Origin: Methanothrix harundinacea
Lineage (GTDB): Archaea; Halobacteriota; Methanosarcinia; Methanotrichales; Methanotrichaceae
Direction: 5' to 3'
Length of the DNA stretch: 19,180 bases
NCBI GenBank assembly: GCA_002502785.1
Contig: DAQG01000030.1
Coordinates: forward strand, 1-19,180
Made by a program: the position numbers and the translations under genes. A model generated the notes under the pieces. That model worked only from the letters and a program-made list of their open reading frames with translations, ran no database searches and was not told the DNA's origin. This document shows, in pieces, positions 7,211 to 14,480 of the stretch. Positions within the stretch are counted from its first letter, which is position 1; each line of letters starts with the position of its first letter.

Positions 7211-7228
7211 GTAATGTATAATCATTAC
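7211..7228 (+). promoter_or_regulatory. Palindrome GTAATG-TATAAT-CATTAC before a microprotein gene
   Basis: Six-base arms GTAATG and CATTAC are perfect inverted repeats around TATAAT. The element ends seven bases before the GGAGG ribosome site of the 28-residue gene. A TTCATAAAC element at 7192-7200 could be the TATA box, which would put the palindrome at the RNA start: a good place for a repressor site. Confidence 0.4.
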
Positions 7229-7248
7229 AGTCTCTGGAGGTGGCAAAA

Positions 7249-7335
7249 GTGATCGGTGAAATCCTGGTAACCCTTTCGGCGTTGGGTCTGGCGTACTGGG
7301 TCTACCTAATTCGCTACGTTACAGTCGAAACCTGA
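7249..7335 (+). CDS. Possible 28-residue single-span membrane microprotein
   Basis: Starting at GTG 7249 the protein reads MIGEILVTLSALGLAYWVYL, followed by IRYVTVET. About 18 hydrophobic residues form one membrane span, followed by an arginine and a polar tail. The ribosome site GGAGGTG at 7236-7242 is strong and six bases from the GTG. Upstream there is a palindrome and AT-rich promoter-like sequence; downstream there is a terminator-like hairpin at 7424-7485. The unit therefore looks like a complete small gene. Function is unknown: a regulatory subunit, a membrane toxin or a respiratory-complex accessory are all possible, and no antitoxin-like partner is visible. Confidence 0.5.
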   Translation: MIGEILVTLSALGLAYWVYLIRYVTVET

Positions 7336-7423
7336 GATATGCCAAGAACGCAGCTTTTTCTGAGCCTTCCGATGAATCTCTCCTGAAGCCTTTTGAACTG
7401 CCCTATTATCCGAGCACCACATT

Positions 7424-7485
7424 AAGGGCATGAGGCCGGACCCTCCGCCATACGTGCTTTATTTTGGCCTCATGCACCCTTTTTT
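7424..7485 (+). terminator. Long hairpin with T-run, plus-strand terminator candidate
   Basis: GCATGAGGCC (7428-7437) pairs perfectly with GGCCTCATGC (7466-7475), and AAGGG/CCCTT can extend the stem past a small bulge. Six T residues follow at 7480-7485. This suits termination of the plus-strand microprotein transcript. The 28-nt loop is long for a simple terminator, so a structured small RNA is an alternative. On the minus strand it lies about 40 bp beyond the stop of the 7523-8173 gene and may serve there too. Confidence 0.5.
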
Positions 7486-7522
7486 ACCTGGGATTATCCA
7501 AGCCGGATTTGAAGGTATTTTA

Positions 7523-8173
7523 CTACAGGCAGGGAAGCCAGTCGATGTTGGAGGTGGTGCTTTCGTTCTTGGAGAGCTGGATGTACTTCTCTATCGAGAA
7601 GACACCGGTGACGTCCTCGACGCTCCTTCCAACCTCGAAGTACCTCTTGCCGCCCTCGACCTTCTCCTTGGAAAGCCAGCCGATGTGACCTACGCCTATT
7701 ACGTTGGCGTTGAAGCTGGCCTCGATCCCGCTGTTGTTTACCTCGTTCAGGCGGCTATCGCCCGCCGTGCTGATCTGGGTGTTCTTCATCAGGCTCTCGG
7801 CGTGGGTGTACTGCTCTGTGACCACGGCTCCGGCATCGTAGTTGCTCACACAGAGCCGATCCTGCCACTTCTGGTCGTAAGTACCGGTCTGGTAGCTGAT
7901 CGGGAAGTACTCGAAGTCCGCTTCCTGGGTGTAGTTTATGGAATTGTAGTTGACGCTGAGCTCGAACTCGGTGCGGTCGTAGAAGTTGCCGCTACCCGAG
8001 ATCTTTTCAACGATCTTCTGGCCGCTGTAACCCTGGGCGGTCTGGCCCACAAGCTCATGGCTTCTGTAGCCCACCCCCTGAATCACCGACCGCTCGAAAA
8101 CGTAATTGGCAGCCGCCGCTGACCCCACCAAAACCAGGATTGAGATCAGGACTGCGCAGCATAGCCGATTCAA
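7523..8173 (-). CDS. Secreted protein of unknown function, 216 residues
   Basis: A clear signal peptide (residues 1-22, LLC-type hydrophobic core ending GSAAAA before NYVF) shows export. The mature part is rich in Tyr, Ser, Asn and alternating beta-strand patterns, with several N-x-S/T sites. There is no transmembrane anchor or lipobox. The TTG start is supported by GGGGAGG (8180-8186) six bases upstream and a TTTAAAAA TATA box at 8211-8218. The segment ending TGVFSIEKYIQLSKNES resembles GDYSLQRNVQLYEAS in the DUF11 protein at 14481, and both carry a K-W-(Q/S)-(D/E) motif at a similar distance. I infer that the two share one beta-rich domain and that this gene lacks the DUF11 part. Role: probably cell surface or sheath. 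Confidence 0.8.
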   Translation of the reverse strand: MNRLCCAVLISILVLVGSAAAANYVFERSVIQGVGYRSHELVGQTAQGYSGQKIVEKISGSGNFYDRTEFELSVNYNSINYTQEADFEYFPISYQTGTYDQKWQDRLCVSNYDAGAVVTEQYTHAESLMKNTQISTAGDSRLNEVNNSGIEASFNANVIGVGHIGWLSKEKVEGGKRYFEVGRSVEDVTGVFSIEKYIQLSKNESTTSNIDWLPCL

Positions 8174-8210
8174 AGTGAACCTCCCCGATCATCCAGTGAT
8201 AGCCTTCTCG

Positions 8211-8218
8211 TTTAAAAA
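8211..8218 (-). promoter_or_regulatory. TATA box of the secreted-protein gene
   Basis: TTTTTAAA on the minus strand lies 25 bp before the ribosome site and 38 bp before the TTG start. It gives this gene its own promoter, separate from the mobB transcript upstream. Confidence 0.5.
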
Positions 8219-8295
8219 CGTGTCGAGATATTTTGGCTATCTGAAATAAATTAATCGAGTTAAAAGACCACCACCAGCTCGTCGTCGTTGCTACA

Positions 8296-8727
8296 TCAGA
8301 GTTCCGGAAGCGAGATCAAGAGCCCGACCAGCTCTTCGATCAGGTCGCCGTCAAAGGGAGGGGACGCATTAACCGCCCGTATCGAATTGGATACCTCTAT
8401 CCCACCAAGGACGATCTTGGGAAGGTCGCTCCTCTTGAACCCCTCCACGATGGCGTACTGCACCCCGTTGGACCGTAGCTCTTCAAGGGCCTGCTCGAAC
8501 CCCCCGCCCCTCGCCACCTTGAAAAGGACCCCGTCTTGGCCGACACCCACCACCACCTCGGCCCCGGCATCGAAGTGGCGTTTGGTGTCACCCCTGTCCT
8601 CGACGGGGTGGTCTGGCATGTTCTTGATGGTGCCAACCCGGCCGTGTTTCTTCAGGGATCTGACCATCGCCTCCACAAGGGTGGTCTTGCCGGACTTCTT
8701 GGGACCCACCACGGATACCGTCTTCAA
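8296..8727 (-). CDS. mobB: MobB, molybdopterin-guanine dinucleotide biosynthesis GTPase-like protein
   Basis: MobB is a P-loop protein that assists MobA in adding GMP to molybdopterin; in methanogens the resulting MGD serves molybdenum or tungsten formylmethanofuran dehydrogenase and similar enzymes. The 143 residues begin MKTVSVVGPKKSGKTTLVEA, with the Walker A loop GPKKSGKT near residue 8. GTIKNMPDH and RHFDAGA follow, then the later strand IVEGFKRSDLPKI, all characteristic. The start is TTG 8727 with GGAAGG six bases upstream; an ATG at 8732 is out of frame. It lies 45 bp after the M20 peptidase gene on the same strand. Confidence 0.9.
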   Translation of the reverse strand: MKTVSVVGPKKSGKTTLVEAMVRSLKKHGRVGTIKNMPDHPVEDRGDTKRHFDAGAEVVVGVGQDGVLFKVARGGGFEQALEELRSNGVQYAIVEGFKRSDLPKIVLGGIEVSNSIRAVNASPPFDGDLIEELVGLLISLPEL

Positions 8728-8772
8728 AGCATCGCCTTCCTTCTCGACTCACCTTCATTCACGTTTGCCGGC

Positions 8773-10098
8773 TCAGCTCGTCATCAGGGACGCGAGGAAC
8801 CGAGCGTAGATCGACAGGTCCTCCAGGGTCACGTTCTCGTCCGGGCCGTGGGGGTTTGAGTCGGTCTGTCGGCCCACGCCGTAGACGCAGGACGGAATTC
8901 CGGTCACGTCCACCACGTAGGCCTGGTCGAGGCTGTACTGAGCGCCGGCGAGCCGGGGCTTCTTTCCCGAGGCCTTCTCCAGAGCTCTGCTCACCTCTGC
9001 GACCCAGGGGTGGTCGGGATCGATCCTCATGGGGGGGTAGCCCATCCAGCTCCTCCATTCGAGGTCGACTCCGAGGTCTGCCACGGCCCGCTCCATCTCG
9101 GCGGCCGCATCCTCCATCCTCTCTTCGGATATAACCCTGCGGTCTCCCCTGATCACACACCTGTCGGGGACGATATTCTCCTTGATGCCGCCATGGATGA
9201 CGGTGACGTTCAGCATCGGCCTCACTTGAGCCAAACCGTAGGCTTCAAGCTCCGAGGGGGCCCGGAGAGTCGACCTCCTCGCCTCGACCTTATTCTTCAG
9301 GGCGAGGAGCGCCTCGATGACTGGCAGGGCCTTCTCGATGGCGTTCTCCCCGAGAAAGCTCGCGCCGGAGTGGACCGCCTTCCCCCTGACCGTGGCCTGC
9401 CATGTGATTATGCCGTTGCAGCCGATGATTATGTCGTCGGAGAAGCTGTCCATGCAGAGCATGCAGTCGCCGTTGACAAGCCCTTCGTCAGTGAAGTAGC
9501 AGAGTCCCGAGTACCCCCCAACCTCCTCGTCTGTTGTGAGGAGGACCTCAAGGTTGTAGCGGTGCTTTCCACAAACTTGGACGACCTGGAGGGCGGCGAT
9601 GAGGGCCGCCACCGCCCCCTTGGAATCGGCGACGCCCCGGCCGTAAACCCGCTCATCCCTGATCACCAGGTCGAAGGGATCTTGTGACCATCCGTCTCCA
9701 GCTGGGACGACGTCAAGATGGGTGTAGATCACCAGGGTCTTTTCAGCCCCTGCATCCAGGTGAGCTCGGAGGTTGACCCGGTCTCCTGCAAGGCCAGATG
9801 CACCGCACCTCTGATCGAAGACCTCCTGTGGCATCACCACCTTCTCAGTCTCAAAGCCCAGGTCCCTGAAGATGGGGATCAGCCAGTCGACGATCTCGTG
9901 GTAGTTATCGCCTGGAGGGGCGACGGTCTCAAAGCTTACCAGATCTCTCAACACCTCCAGCATATGGGGCGTCTTCGAATCCAGGTATCTGTAAAGCTCC
10001 ATATATCTCAGCAGGTTTATGCTGCCCCGAGCCCTATTAAAGGCTTCTCTGACTTCCGACACGCGGGAGGCTATCGCTTCCGACGAAAGGTTTTCCAT
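8773..10098 (-). CDS. M20-family metallopeptidase (ArgE/DapE/acylase type)
   Basis: A di-zinc amidohydrolase, probably acting on an acylated amino acid or dipeptide. Metal ligands are visible in the usual order: THLDVVP (H127, D129), GRGVADSKG (D158), TTDEEVGG (the base and ligand E181-E182), MDSFSD (D207) and NPHGPDE near the C-terminus. The dimerisation insert runs from about 220 to 330, including the conserved GKAVHSG. The 441 residues are longer than most ArgE/DapE proteins because of a helical N-terminal part. Substrate cannot be fixed from sequence; succinyl-diaminopimelate desuccinylase, acetylornithine deacetylase and dipeptidase are all options. The reading frame stays open upstream of the ATG to a G8 tract. 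Confidence 0.88.
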   Translation of the reverse strand: MENLSSEAIASRVSEVREAFNRARGSINLLRYMELYRYLDSKTPHMLEVLRDLVSFETVAPPGDNYHEIVDWLIPIFRDLGFETEKVVMPQEVFDQRCGASGLAGDRVNLRAHLDAGAEKTLVIYTHLDVVPAGDGWSQDPFDLVIRDERVYGRGVADSKGAVAALIAALQVVQVCGKHRYNLEVLLTTDEEVGGYSGLCYFTDEGLVNGDCMLCMDSFSDDIIIGCNGIITWQATVRGKAVHSGASFLGENAIEKALPVIEALLALKNKVEARRSTLRAPSELEAYGLAQVRPMLNVTVIHGGIKENIVPDRCVIRGDRRVISEERMEDAAAEMERAVADLGVDLEWRSWMGYPPMRIDPDHPWVAEVSRALEKASGKKPRLAGAQYSLDQAYVVDVTGIPSCVYGVGRQTDSNPHGPDENVTLEDLSIYARFLASLMTS

Positions 10099-10190
10099 AA
10101 CCTTGGTGCACTTCTCTTCCAGTTTCGGAAAGAGTACATATTCAAGATAATTTGCCCGGCCTGGCCCATGCCTGCCTTTCCAGAGGTTCT

Positions 10191-10319
10191 CTATCTGGAC
10201 GTCCAGGATTCCACCCCCCCCCGGACGATCACATCCAATCTCGCGGGGCCGAGTTCGACTTTGTGCCTCTCCGGAAGCTCAAGCGACATATCGAGGAAGG
10301 TGTCGGTCTCAAACCCCAT
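10191..10319 (-). CDS. Doubtful small frame between VIT1-like gene and M20 peptidase
   Basis: From ATG 10319 (or TTG 10331 with GAGGG upstream) the minus strand reads MGFETDTFLDMSLELPERHK, then VELGPARLDVIVRGG, which looks like a real protein up to a run of eight G at 10217-10224. After the run the frame ends in 7 odd codons. Removing one G would join it directly to the M20 peptidase frame as GGGILDVQIENLWKG and onward. It may be an N-terminal extension separated by a frameshift or sequencing error, a tiny gene, or chance. I do not recognise a family. Confidence 0.25.
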   Translation of the reverse strand: MGFETDTFLDMSLELPERHKVELGPARLDVIVRGGVESWTSR

Positions 10320-10342
10320 GCCGCCGTACAATCGAAATCCCT

Positions 10343-10933
10343 CTAGACCGCACCCGGTGCCGAGACGAGGCTCACGATGCCGATGGTTAAAAGCCCCACG
10401 AGGATCATCCTCATGCCCGAGACGATCATCCGCTCGTGGCTGATCCTGGCGAGAAAGAGCCCCAGGACGAATAGACACCCAAGGCCGAGGCCGAGAGAGG
10501 CCAGAAAGGCCGTTTCCATATCGATCCTGGGAACAAAAAAGTAGGGCAAGACGAGAATGATCGCCCCAAGGGCGGGGCTGATTCCGTCCACCAGGGCGAC
10601 GACGATGGTGGCAAACTCCGAGGCTCTCGCAAACTGGCTTTTCTTGAGATCGATGAGCATGGCGCTCTCCAGCTTCTTCAAGTCCCTCCTCCTCTCGGCC
10701 CGTTCCGCAAGGTAAGCTCCGCTCATCCCGGAGATTCCCATGGCGATGCTCCCGCCCACCCCGGCGGTGATGACGACATCGGGATTCGAAAGTCCCGAGA
10801 AGTGGGCGCCGATGACGACGCCCATGATGGTGAGAACCCCATCAAAGGCGTTCATCACGAAGAGGCGTCTTGCTATCTTATAGGCCTGACTGACCCTAAG
10901 ATAGGTTCTGAACTTGTTCCAGCTCCAATCCAT
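10343..10933 (-). CDS. VIT1/CCC1-family membrane protein
   Basis: A 196-residue membrane protein of the vacuolar iron transporter-like family, whose characterised members move iron or manganese. The signature VMNAFDGVLTIMGVVIGA is near residue 26 and gives the first span; GGSIAMGISGMSGAYLAERAE follows in the second, with its conserved small residues and acidic end. Three more hydrophobic segments lie at roughly 108-130, 138-160 and 170-193, making about five spans. Its ATG is 29 bp after the gpmI stop, so it is likely co-transcribed. The transported ion is not shown by the sequence. Confidence 0.85.
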   Translation of the reverse strand: MDWSWNKFRTYLRVSQAYKIARRLFVMNAFDGVLTIMGVVIGAHFSGLSNPDVVITAGVGGSIAMGISGMSGAYLAERAERRRDLKKLESAMLIDLKKSQFARASEFATIVVALVDGISPALGAIILVLPYFFVPRIDMETAFLASLGLGLGCLFVLGLFLARISHERMIVSGMRMILVGLLTIGIVSLVSAPGAV

Positions 10934-10961
10934 GGCAGATGACCATCTGAACTTCTTTGGC

Positions 10962-12479
10962 TTAATCTCTGACGATCAGAGACGTTCCTGTCATGGCCGC
11001 GGGAACCGCAAGGCCCAGCAGGTCCAAAACCGTCGGGGCGACGTCGGCGAGGATCCCGTCATCTCGTAGCCTCGCTTTTTCGCCGTCCATGATCAGAACT
11101 AAGGGGACGGGGTTGGTGGTGTGGGCTGTGTGGTGCTGGCCGGTCGTTTCGTCCTCCATCTGCTCGGCGTTACCGTGGTCTGCCGTGAGGAGGACGGCAC
11201 CGCCGCGGTCCAGGACCTCCGAAACAACCCTTCCGACGCATTCGTCCACCGCCTCCACGGCCCTAACGGCCGCATCGAAGATCCCTGTGTGTCCGACCAT
11301 GTCCGAGTTTGCGTAGTTTAGGACAATGAGGTCGTATACATCTTCGTTGATCTTCTCGACGACGGCACTCGTCACCTCGAAGGCGCTCATCTCCGGCTGG
11401 TGGTCGTAGGTGGCGACCTTTGGCGAGGGTATCAGGACCCGATCCTCGCCGGGGCTTGACTCCTCCCGGCCGCCGTTGAAAAAGAAGGTGACATGGGCGT
11501 ACTTCTCGGTCTCGGCGATCCGAAGCTGCCTCAACCCGGCTCTGCTCACCACCTCGCCGAGGGTGTCGCTGAGGTACTCGGCGGGGAAGGCGACGGGAGA
11601 GGGGATCGACTCCTCGTACCGGGTCATACAGACGAAGTGGACGTTGATCTTATCTCGGTCGAACTCGCAGAAATCGGGGTTCACGAAGGCCTTGGTGATC
11701 TGGCGGGCCCGATCAGGCCTGAAGTTGAAGAATACGAGGCTGTCGCCGTTTTTGACCATGCCCACGGGGTCCACTACTGTCGGCTTGAGAAACTCGTCGT
11801 TTTCGCCCCGGTCGTAGCCAGCACTCACCGCGTCCTCAGCAGTCGCCGCCCTGAGCCCCTCGCCCGAGGTCATGGCCCGGTAGGCAAGCTCTGTCCGGTC
11901 CCACCTTCTGTCCCGATCCATGGAGTAGTACCTGCCGGCGACGGTGGCGACCTTCCCAAGACCGATCGATCCAATCTTCTCCTCCAGTTCCCGGAAATAG
12001 CCGAGGGCGCTTCTTGGAGGAACGTCTCTCCCGTCCAGTATGGCGTGGATGTGGACCGTCTCCAGGCCCCTGTCCTTGGCCAGATTCAGGAGGGCGTAGA
12101 GGTGGGTGTTGTGGCTGTGGACTCCGCCGTCGGAGAGAAGGCCCATCAGATGAAGGGTGCCGCCCCTCCTCTTCGCCAGGTCCGCGGCCTCGATCAGAAC
12201 CGAGTTTTTATAAAACGAGCCGTTCTCGATGGCGAGGTTGATCCTGGTGTAGTCCTGGTAGACCACCCTCCCCGCGCCGATGTTGAGGTGGCCCACCTCG
12301 GAGTTTCCCATCTGGCCTGGGGGTAGACCCACGTTCAACCCGGCAGCGCCGATGGTGGTGAAGGGATAAGAGCTTTTGAGGCGGTCGATGTTGGGGGTTC
12401 TGGCGGAGACGACGGCGTTTCCCTCGATCTCGTCGCTCTCCCCAAACCCGTCCATGATAATGAGGGTGACAGGCTTCAT
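10962..12479 (-). CDS. gpmI: 2,3-bisphosphoglycerate-independent phosphoglycerate mutase, GpmI type
   Basis: This manganese enzyme interconverts 3- and 2-phosphoglycerate, here mainly for gluconeogenesis in a methanogen. The 505 residues are of standard length. Landmarks are LIIMDGFGE (metal Asp near residue 10), GLPPGQMGNSEVGHLNIGAGR with the phosphorylated serine near 60, DGRDVPPRSA, FFNFRPDRARQ, NYANSDMVGHTG and LLTADHGNAEQM. This is the long GpmI type, distinct from the shorter archaeal ApgM. The gene follows pcm by 46 bp and precedes the VIT1-like gene by 28 bp on the same strand. Confidence 0.95.
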   Translation of the reverse strand: MKPVTLIIMDGFGESDEIEGNAVVSARTPNIDRLKSSYPFTTIGAAGLNVGLPPGQMGNSEVGHLNIGAGRVVYQDYTRINLAIENGSFYKNSVLIEAADLAKRRGGTLHLMGLLSDGGVHSHNTHLYALLNLAKDRGLETVHIHAILDGRDVPPRSALGYFRELEEKIGSIGLGKVATVAGRYYSMDRDRRWDRTELAYRAMTSGEGLRAATAEDAVSAGYDRGENDEFLKPTVVDPVGMVKNGDSLVFFNFRPDRARQITKAFVNPDFCEFDRDKINVHFVCMTRYEESIPSPVAFPAEYLSDTLGEVVSRAGLRQLRIAETEKYAHVTFFFNGGREESSPGEDRVLIPSPKVATYDHQPEMSAFEVTSAVVEKINEDVYDLIVLNYANSDMVGHTGIFDAAVRAVEAVDECVGRVVSEVLDRGGAVLLTADHGNAEQMEDETTGQHHTAHTTNPVPLVLIMDGEKARLRDDGILADVAPTVLDLLGLAVPAAMTGTSLIVRD

Positions 12480-12525
12480 CGGTTTTGGGGTCGCCTCAGA
12501 TCAAGATAACCCTTTGCTCCGTCTT

Positions 12526-13149
12526 CTAGATCTCAAAGCCGTGATCTCCGATGAGGGGCACGAATACGACGCCGCCGTGGTGCTCCAGATCAAAGCCCCG
12601 GTCGGTCCTGATGACCAGGACGAGCTCCTGGTAGCATGTCCCCACCGGGATGACGAGCTTTCCCCCCACCTTCAGCTGCTCTTTCAGGGGCTCGGGCACC
12701 TTCGGGGCCGTCGCAGCCACGTTGATCCTATCGTAGGGGGCGTGGTCTGGAAGGCCGCAGCTTCCGTCCCCCTCAACGACGGTCACGTTCTCGATTCCCG
12801 CCTCTCGCAGGTTCCTTCTGGCATAGACCACCAATTCAGGGATACGCTCGATGGAGTAGACGTGCCCCTCGGGCCCCACGAGGTCTGCCATCACCGCGGC
12901 GTGGTAGCCGGAGCCGGTCCCCACATCCAAAACCTTCATACCATCCCTTAGGTCGAGGACGTCGCACATTATCGCCACCATGTGGGGAGCGGATATCGTC
13001 TGGCCCTCGCCGATGGGGAGAGGATGGTCTTCATAGGCCATGTAACGTATGCTCTCCGGAACGAAGAGCTCGCGGGGCGTTCTCTCCATCGCCTCGACGA
13101 CCCTGTCGCTTATGTTTCCCCGGAGCATCTTCAGCATCTCGTCTTTCAT
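12526..13149 (-). CDS. pcm: Protein-L-isoaspartate O-methyltransferase
   Basis: Pcm methylates isoaspartyl residues in aged proteins using S-adenosylmethionine, starting their repair. The family marks are present: VPESIRYMAYEDHPLPIGEG with QTISAPHMVA near residue 50, and the SAM-binding motif VLDVGTGSGYHAAVM near 73. The frame is open to GTG 13167, but ATG 13149 overlaps the upstream TGA as ATGA and begins MKDEMLKML, giving 207 residues, so I chose it. It is translationally coupled to the HVO_0476-family gene. Confidence 0.93.
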   Translation of the reverse strand: MKDEMLKMLRGNISDRVVEAMERTPRELFVPESIRYMAYEDHPLPIGEGQTISAPHMVAIMCDVLDLRDGMKVLDVGTGSGYHAAVMADLVGPEGHVYSIERIPELVVYARRNLREAGIENVTVVEGDGSCGLPDHAPYDRINVAATAPKVPEPLKEQLKVGGKLVIPVGTCYQELVLVIRTDRGFDLEHHGGVVFVPLIGDHGFEI

Positions 13150-13715
13150 CAAAGGGCGCCCCCCCACACCCGGATTATATCTTTGGCGTAGGCTCTATCC
13201 GGAGATCTCCCGTCGCGAAGCTTGATCTTCTCCACCCTGAACCTTCTACCGTCGGCGGTCCTGGCTTCGCCCACCGCGAAGGTCTCATCTCCCTTGACCG
13301 AGATGGCGTAAGAGGTGGTCTTTCCCCTCCAGTGAACTGAGACCTTTACCACGACCTCGTCGACGGCTCTCGTCCAGAGGGTCTTTACGTCCCCGGCCCT
13401 GGCTGTCTCCTCCCGCCGTTCGCCCTCAAGCTCGATGGAGGTGATCTCGACCATCGCGACGTCCCCAACGCCGTCGTCCACCAGAATCTCGTCGCCCACC
13501 GTGAGGAGATCCTCTGCCGGAATCTCGATGGTGCGGCGCTGGGATGCGTCTTTTGCGCTGATGATAACCCTGAGGCTGGTGAGCTTTGTCCGCTCCAGTT
13601 TGGTGGGATGGACCGTCCCGCAGACCTCGCACCTGACGAGGTGCTCCCGTCCGAGCTTGACTGTGACGTGTTCTGTAAAGGCGTCACATTTGGGGCAGAA
13701 GATCTCCTCTTGCAT
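13149..13715 (-). CDS. HVO_0476-family zinc finger protein
   Basis: A 188-residue archaeal protein of unknown biochemical role. The N-terminus holds a four-cysteine zinc ribbon: CPKC at 7-10 and CEVC at 29-32, in the form often seen in transcription or translation factors. The rest is beta-rich, with VGDEILVDDG suggesting a small barrel, and ends RAYAKDIIRVWGGAL. The ribosome site GGAGGGG is about ten bases before ATG 13715. Its stop overlaps the pcm start, a pairing that suggests a shared job, perhaps in protein or RNA quality control; that is inference. Confidence 0.85.
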   Translation of the reverse strand: MQEEIFCPKCDAFTEHVTVKLGREHLVRCEVCGTVHPTKLERTKLTSLRVIISAKDASQRRTIEIPAEDLLTVGDEILVDDGVGDVAMVEITSIELEGERREETARAGDVKTLWTRAVDEVVVKVSVHWRGKTTSYAISVKGDETFAVGEARTADGRRFRVEKIKLRDGRSPDRAYAKDIIRVWGGAL

Positions 13716-13751
13716 GGTTACAACCCCTCCATAAAAACTACTAAAAGGTGA

Positions 13752-14369
13752 CTATTGGAGGCCAGACAGAGACCTCCGATCCGGGCGAAAAAGTTTCCCG
13801 TGGCCCGGGATTACAACGTTGGCCCTCGCGAGCGCCGTCATCCGGCTCGTCCTCAGGGCTCTAAGGTCTGATGCTGATTCGTCTTCCAGCGCCATCAGGG
13901 ATCCAATATCTGTCTTCTGGACGGCATCGTCGCGCCACCAGAAGAGGTCCCCTGCCACAAGCCAGATTTCTCCGTCGACCGGGACAAGAAGGGACGCGTG
14001 ATCCGGGCAGTGGCCGGGCGTCGGGACGACCTCGACCCCCGTCCGCGGAATGAGCTTTCCGTAAGGGATCTCCTCGTCACCCCGGTAAATAAAGCTGGAA
14101 TCGCAGACGTCAGTCTCGGGAAAGAGCCTCAGATTGAGGATGTGGTCGAGGTGAGTGTGGGTGACAAATATCATTTCCACGTCTTCCGGATGAAGACCCT
14201 TTCTGGATAGGCCACAAAGAAGCCCCTTCCTGTCGGCTCCCGGGTCGACCAAAATTCTAGTCCCGGCATCCTCTATCAGGACCGGGGACGGCGAGGCCTT
14301 CAAGCCCCCGCCTTCAAGGCTCAGTACGTACCCTTCTGCCAGAACCGATATCTCAGCCAACAATCTCAC
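13752..14369 (-). CDS. MBL-fold metallo-hydrolase
   Basis: A 205-residue member of the metallo-beta-lactamase superfamily. It keeps the whole metal-binding set: HTHLDH at 71-76, PTPGHCPDH with the third-site His near 119, GDLFW with bridging Asp near 141, and IPGHGKLF near 188. Proteins of this general type include glyoxalase II-like thioesterases, lactonases and RNases; the short single domain and simple loops do not decide among them. The start is GTG 14369 or TTG 14363; GGGGTGA upstream favours the inner TTG slightly. It is the first gene of the minus-strand block and shares its promoter region with the surface-protein gene at 14481. Confidence 0.85.
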   Translation of the reverse strand: MRLLAEISVLAEGYVLSLEGGGLKASPSPVLIEDAGTRILVDPGADRKGLLCGLSRKGLHPEDVEMIFVTHTHLDHILNLRLFPETDVCDSSFIYRGDEEIPYGKLIPRTGVEVVPTPGHCPDHASLLVPVDGEIWLVAGDLFWWRDDAVQKTDIGSLMALEDESASDLRALRTSRMTALARANVVIPGHGKLFRPDRRSLSGLQ

Positions 14370-14402
14370 CCCTGAAAATATCCAAACCCCTGCTCAAATG
14401 GG

Positions 14403-14410
14403 TTTAAAAA
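14403..14410. promoter_or_regulatory. Symmetric TATA element between divergent genes
   Basis: TTTAAAAA sits in the 111-bp gap between the MBL-fold gene and the DUF11 gene. Because TTTAAA is its own complement it can be read both ways: about 35-40 bp before the MBL start, and about 25 bp before a plus-strand RNA start near 14432. A short CCCGA/TCGGG hairpin (14438-14451) would then lie in the DUF11 leader, just before the GGAGGTG site at 14466-14472. Confidence 0.4.
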
Positions 14411-14480
14411 GGTTGAAGATAAAGATATGACGGGTGGCCCGATGTCTCGGGTTTGAATCCTGTTTGGAGGTGGGTGGTTT

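Noticed and set aside
7430..8122. 230-codon plus-strand frame opposite the secreted-protein gene
   Set aside because: The minus-strand gene has a signal peptide, ribosome site and TATA box; the plus frame has none and begins inside a hairpin.
11493..12326. Long plus-strand open frame opposite gpmI
   Set aside because: gpmI is recognisable along its whole length on the other strand; this frame has no family features.
14447..14463. GGGTTTGAATCC, resembling a tRNA T arm
   Set aside because: The conserved loop C is absent and no D or anticodon arm lies upstream; it is simply in the leader of the DUF11 gene.
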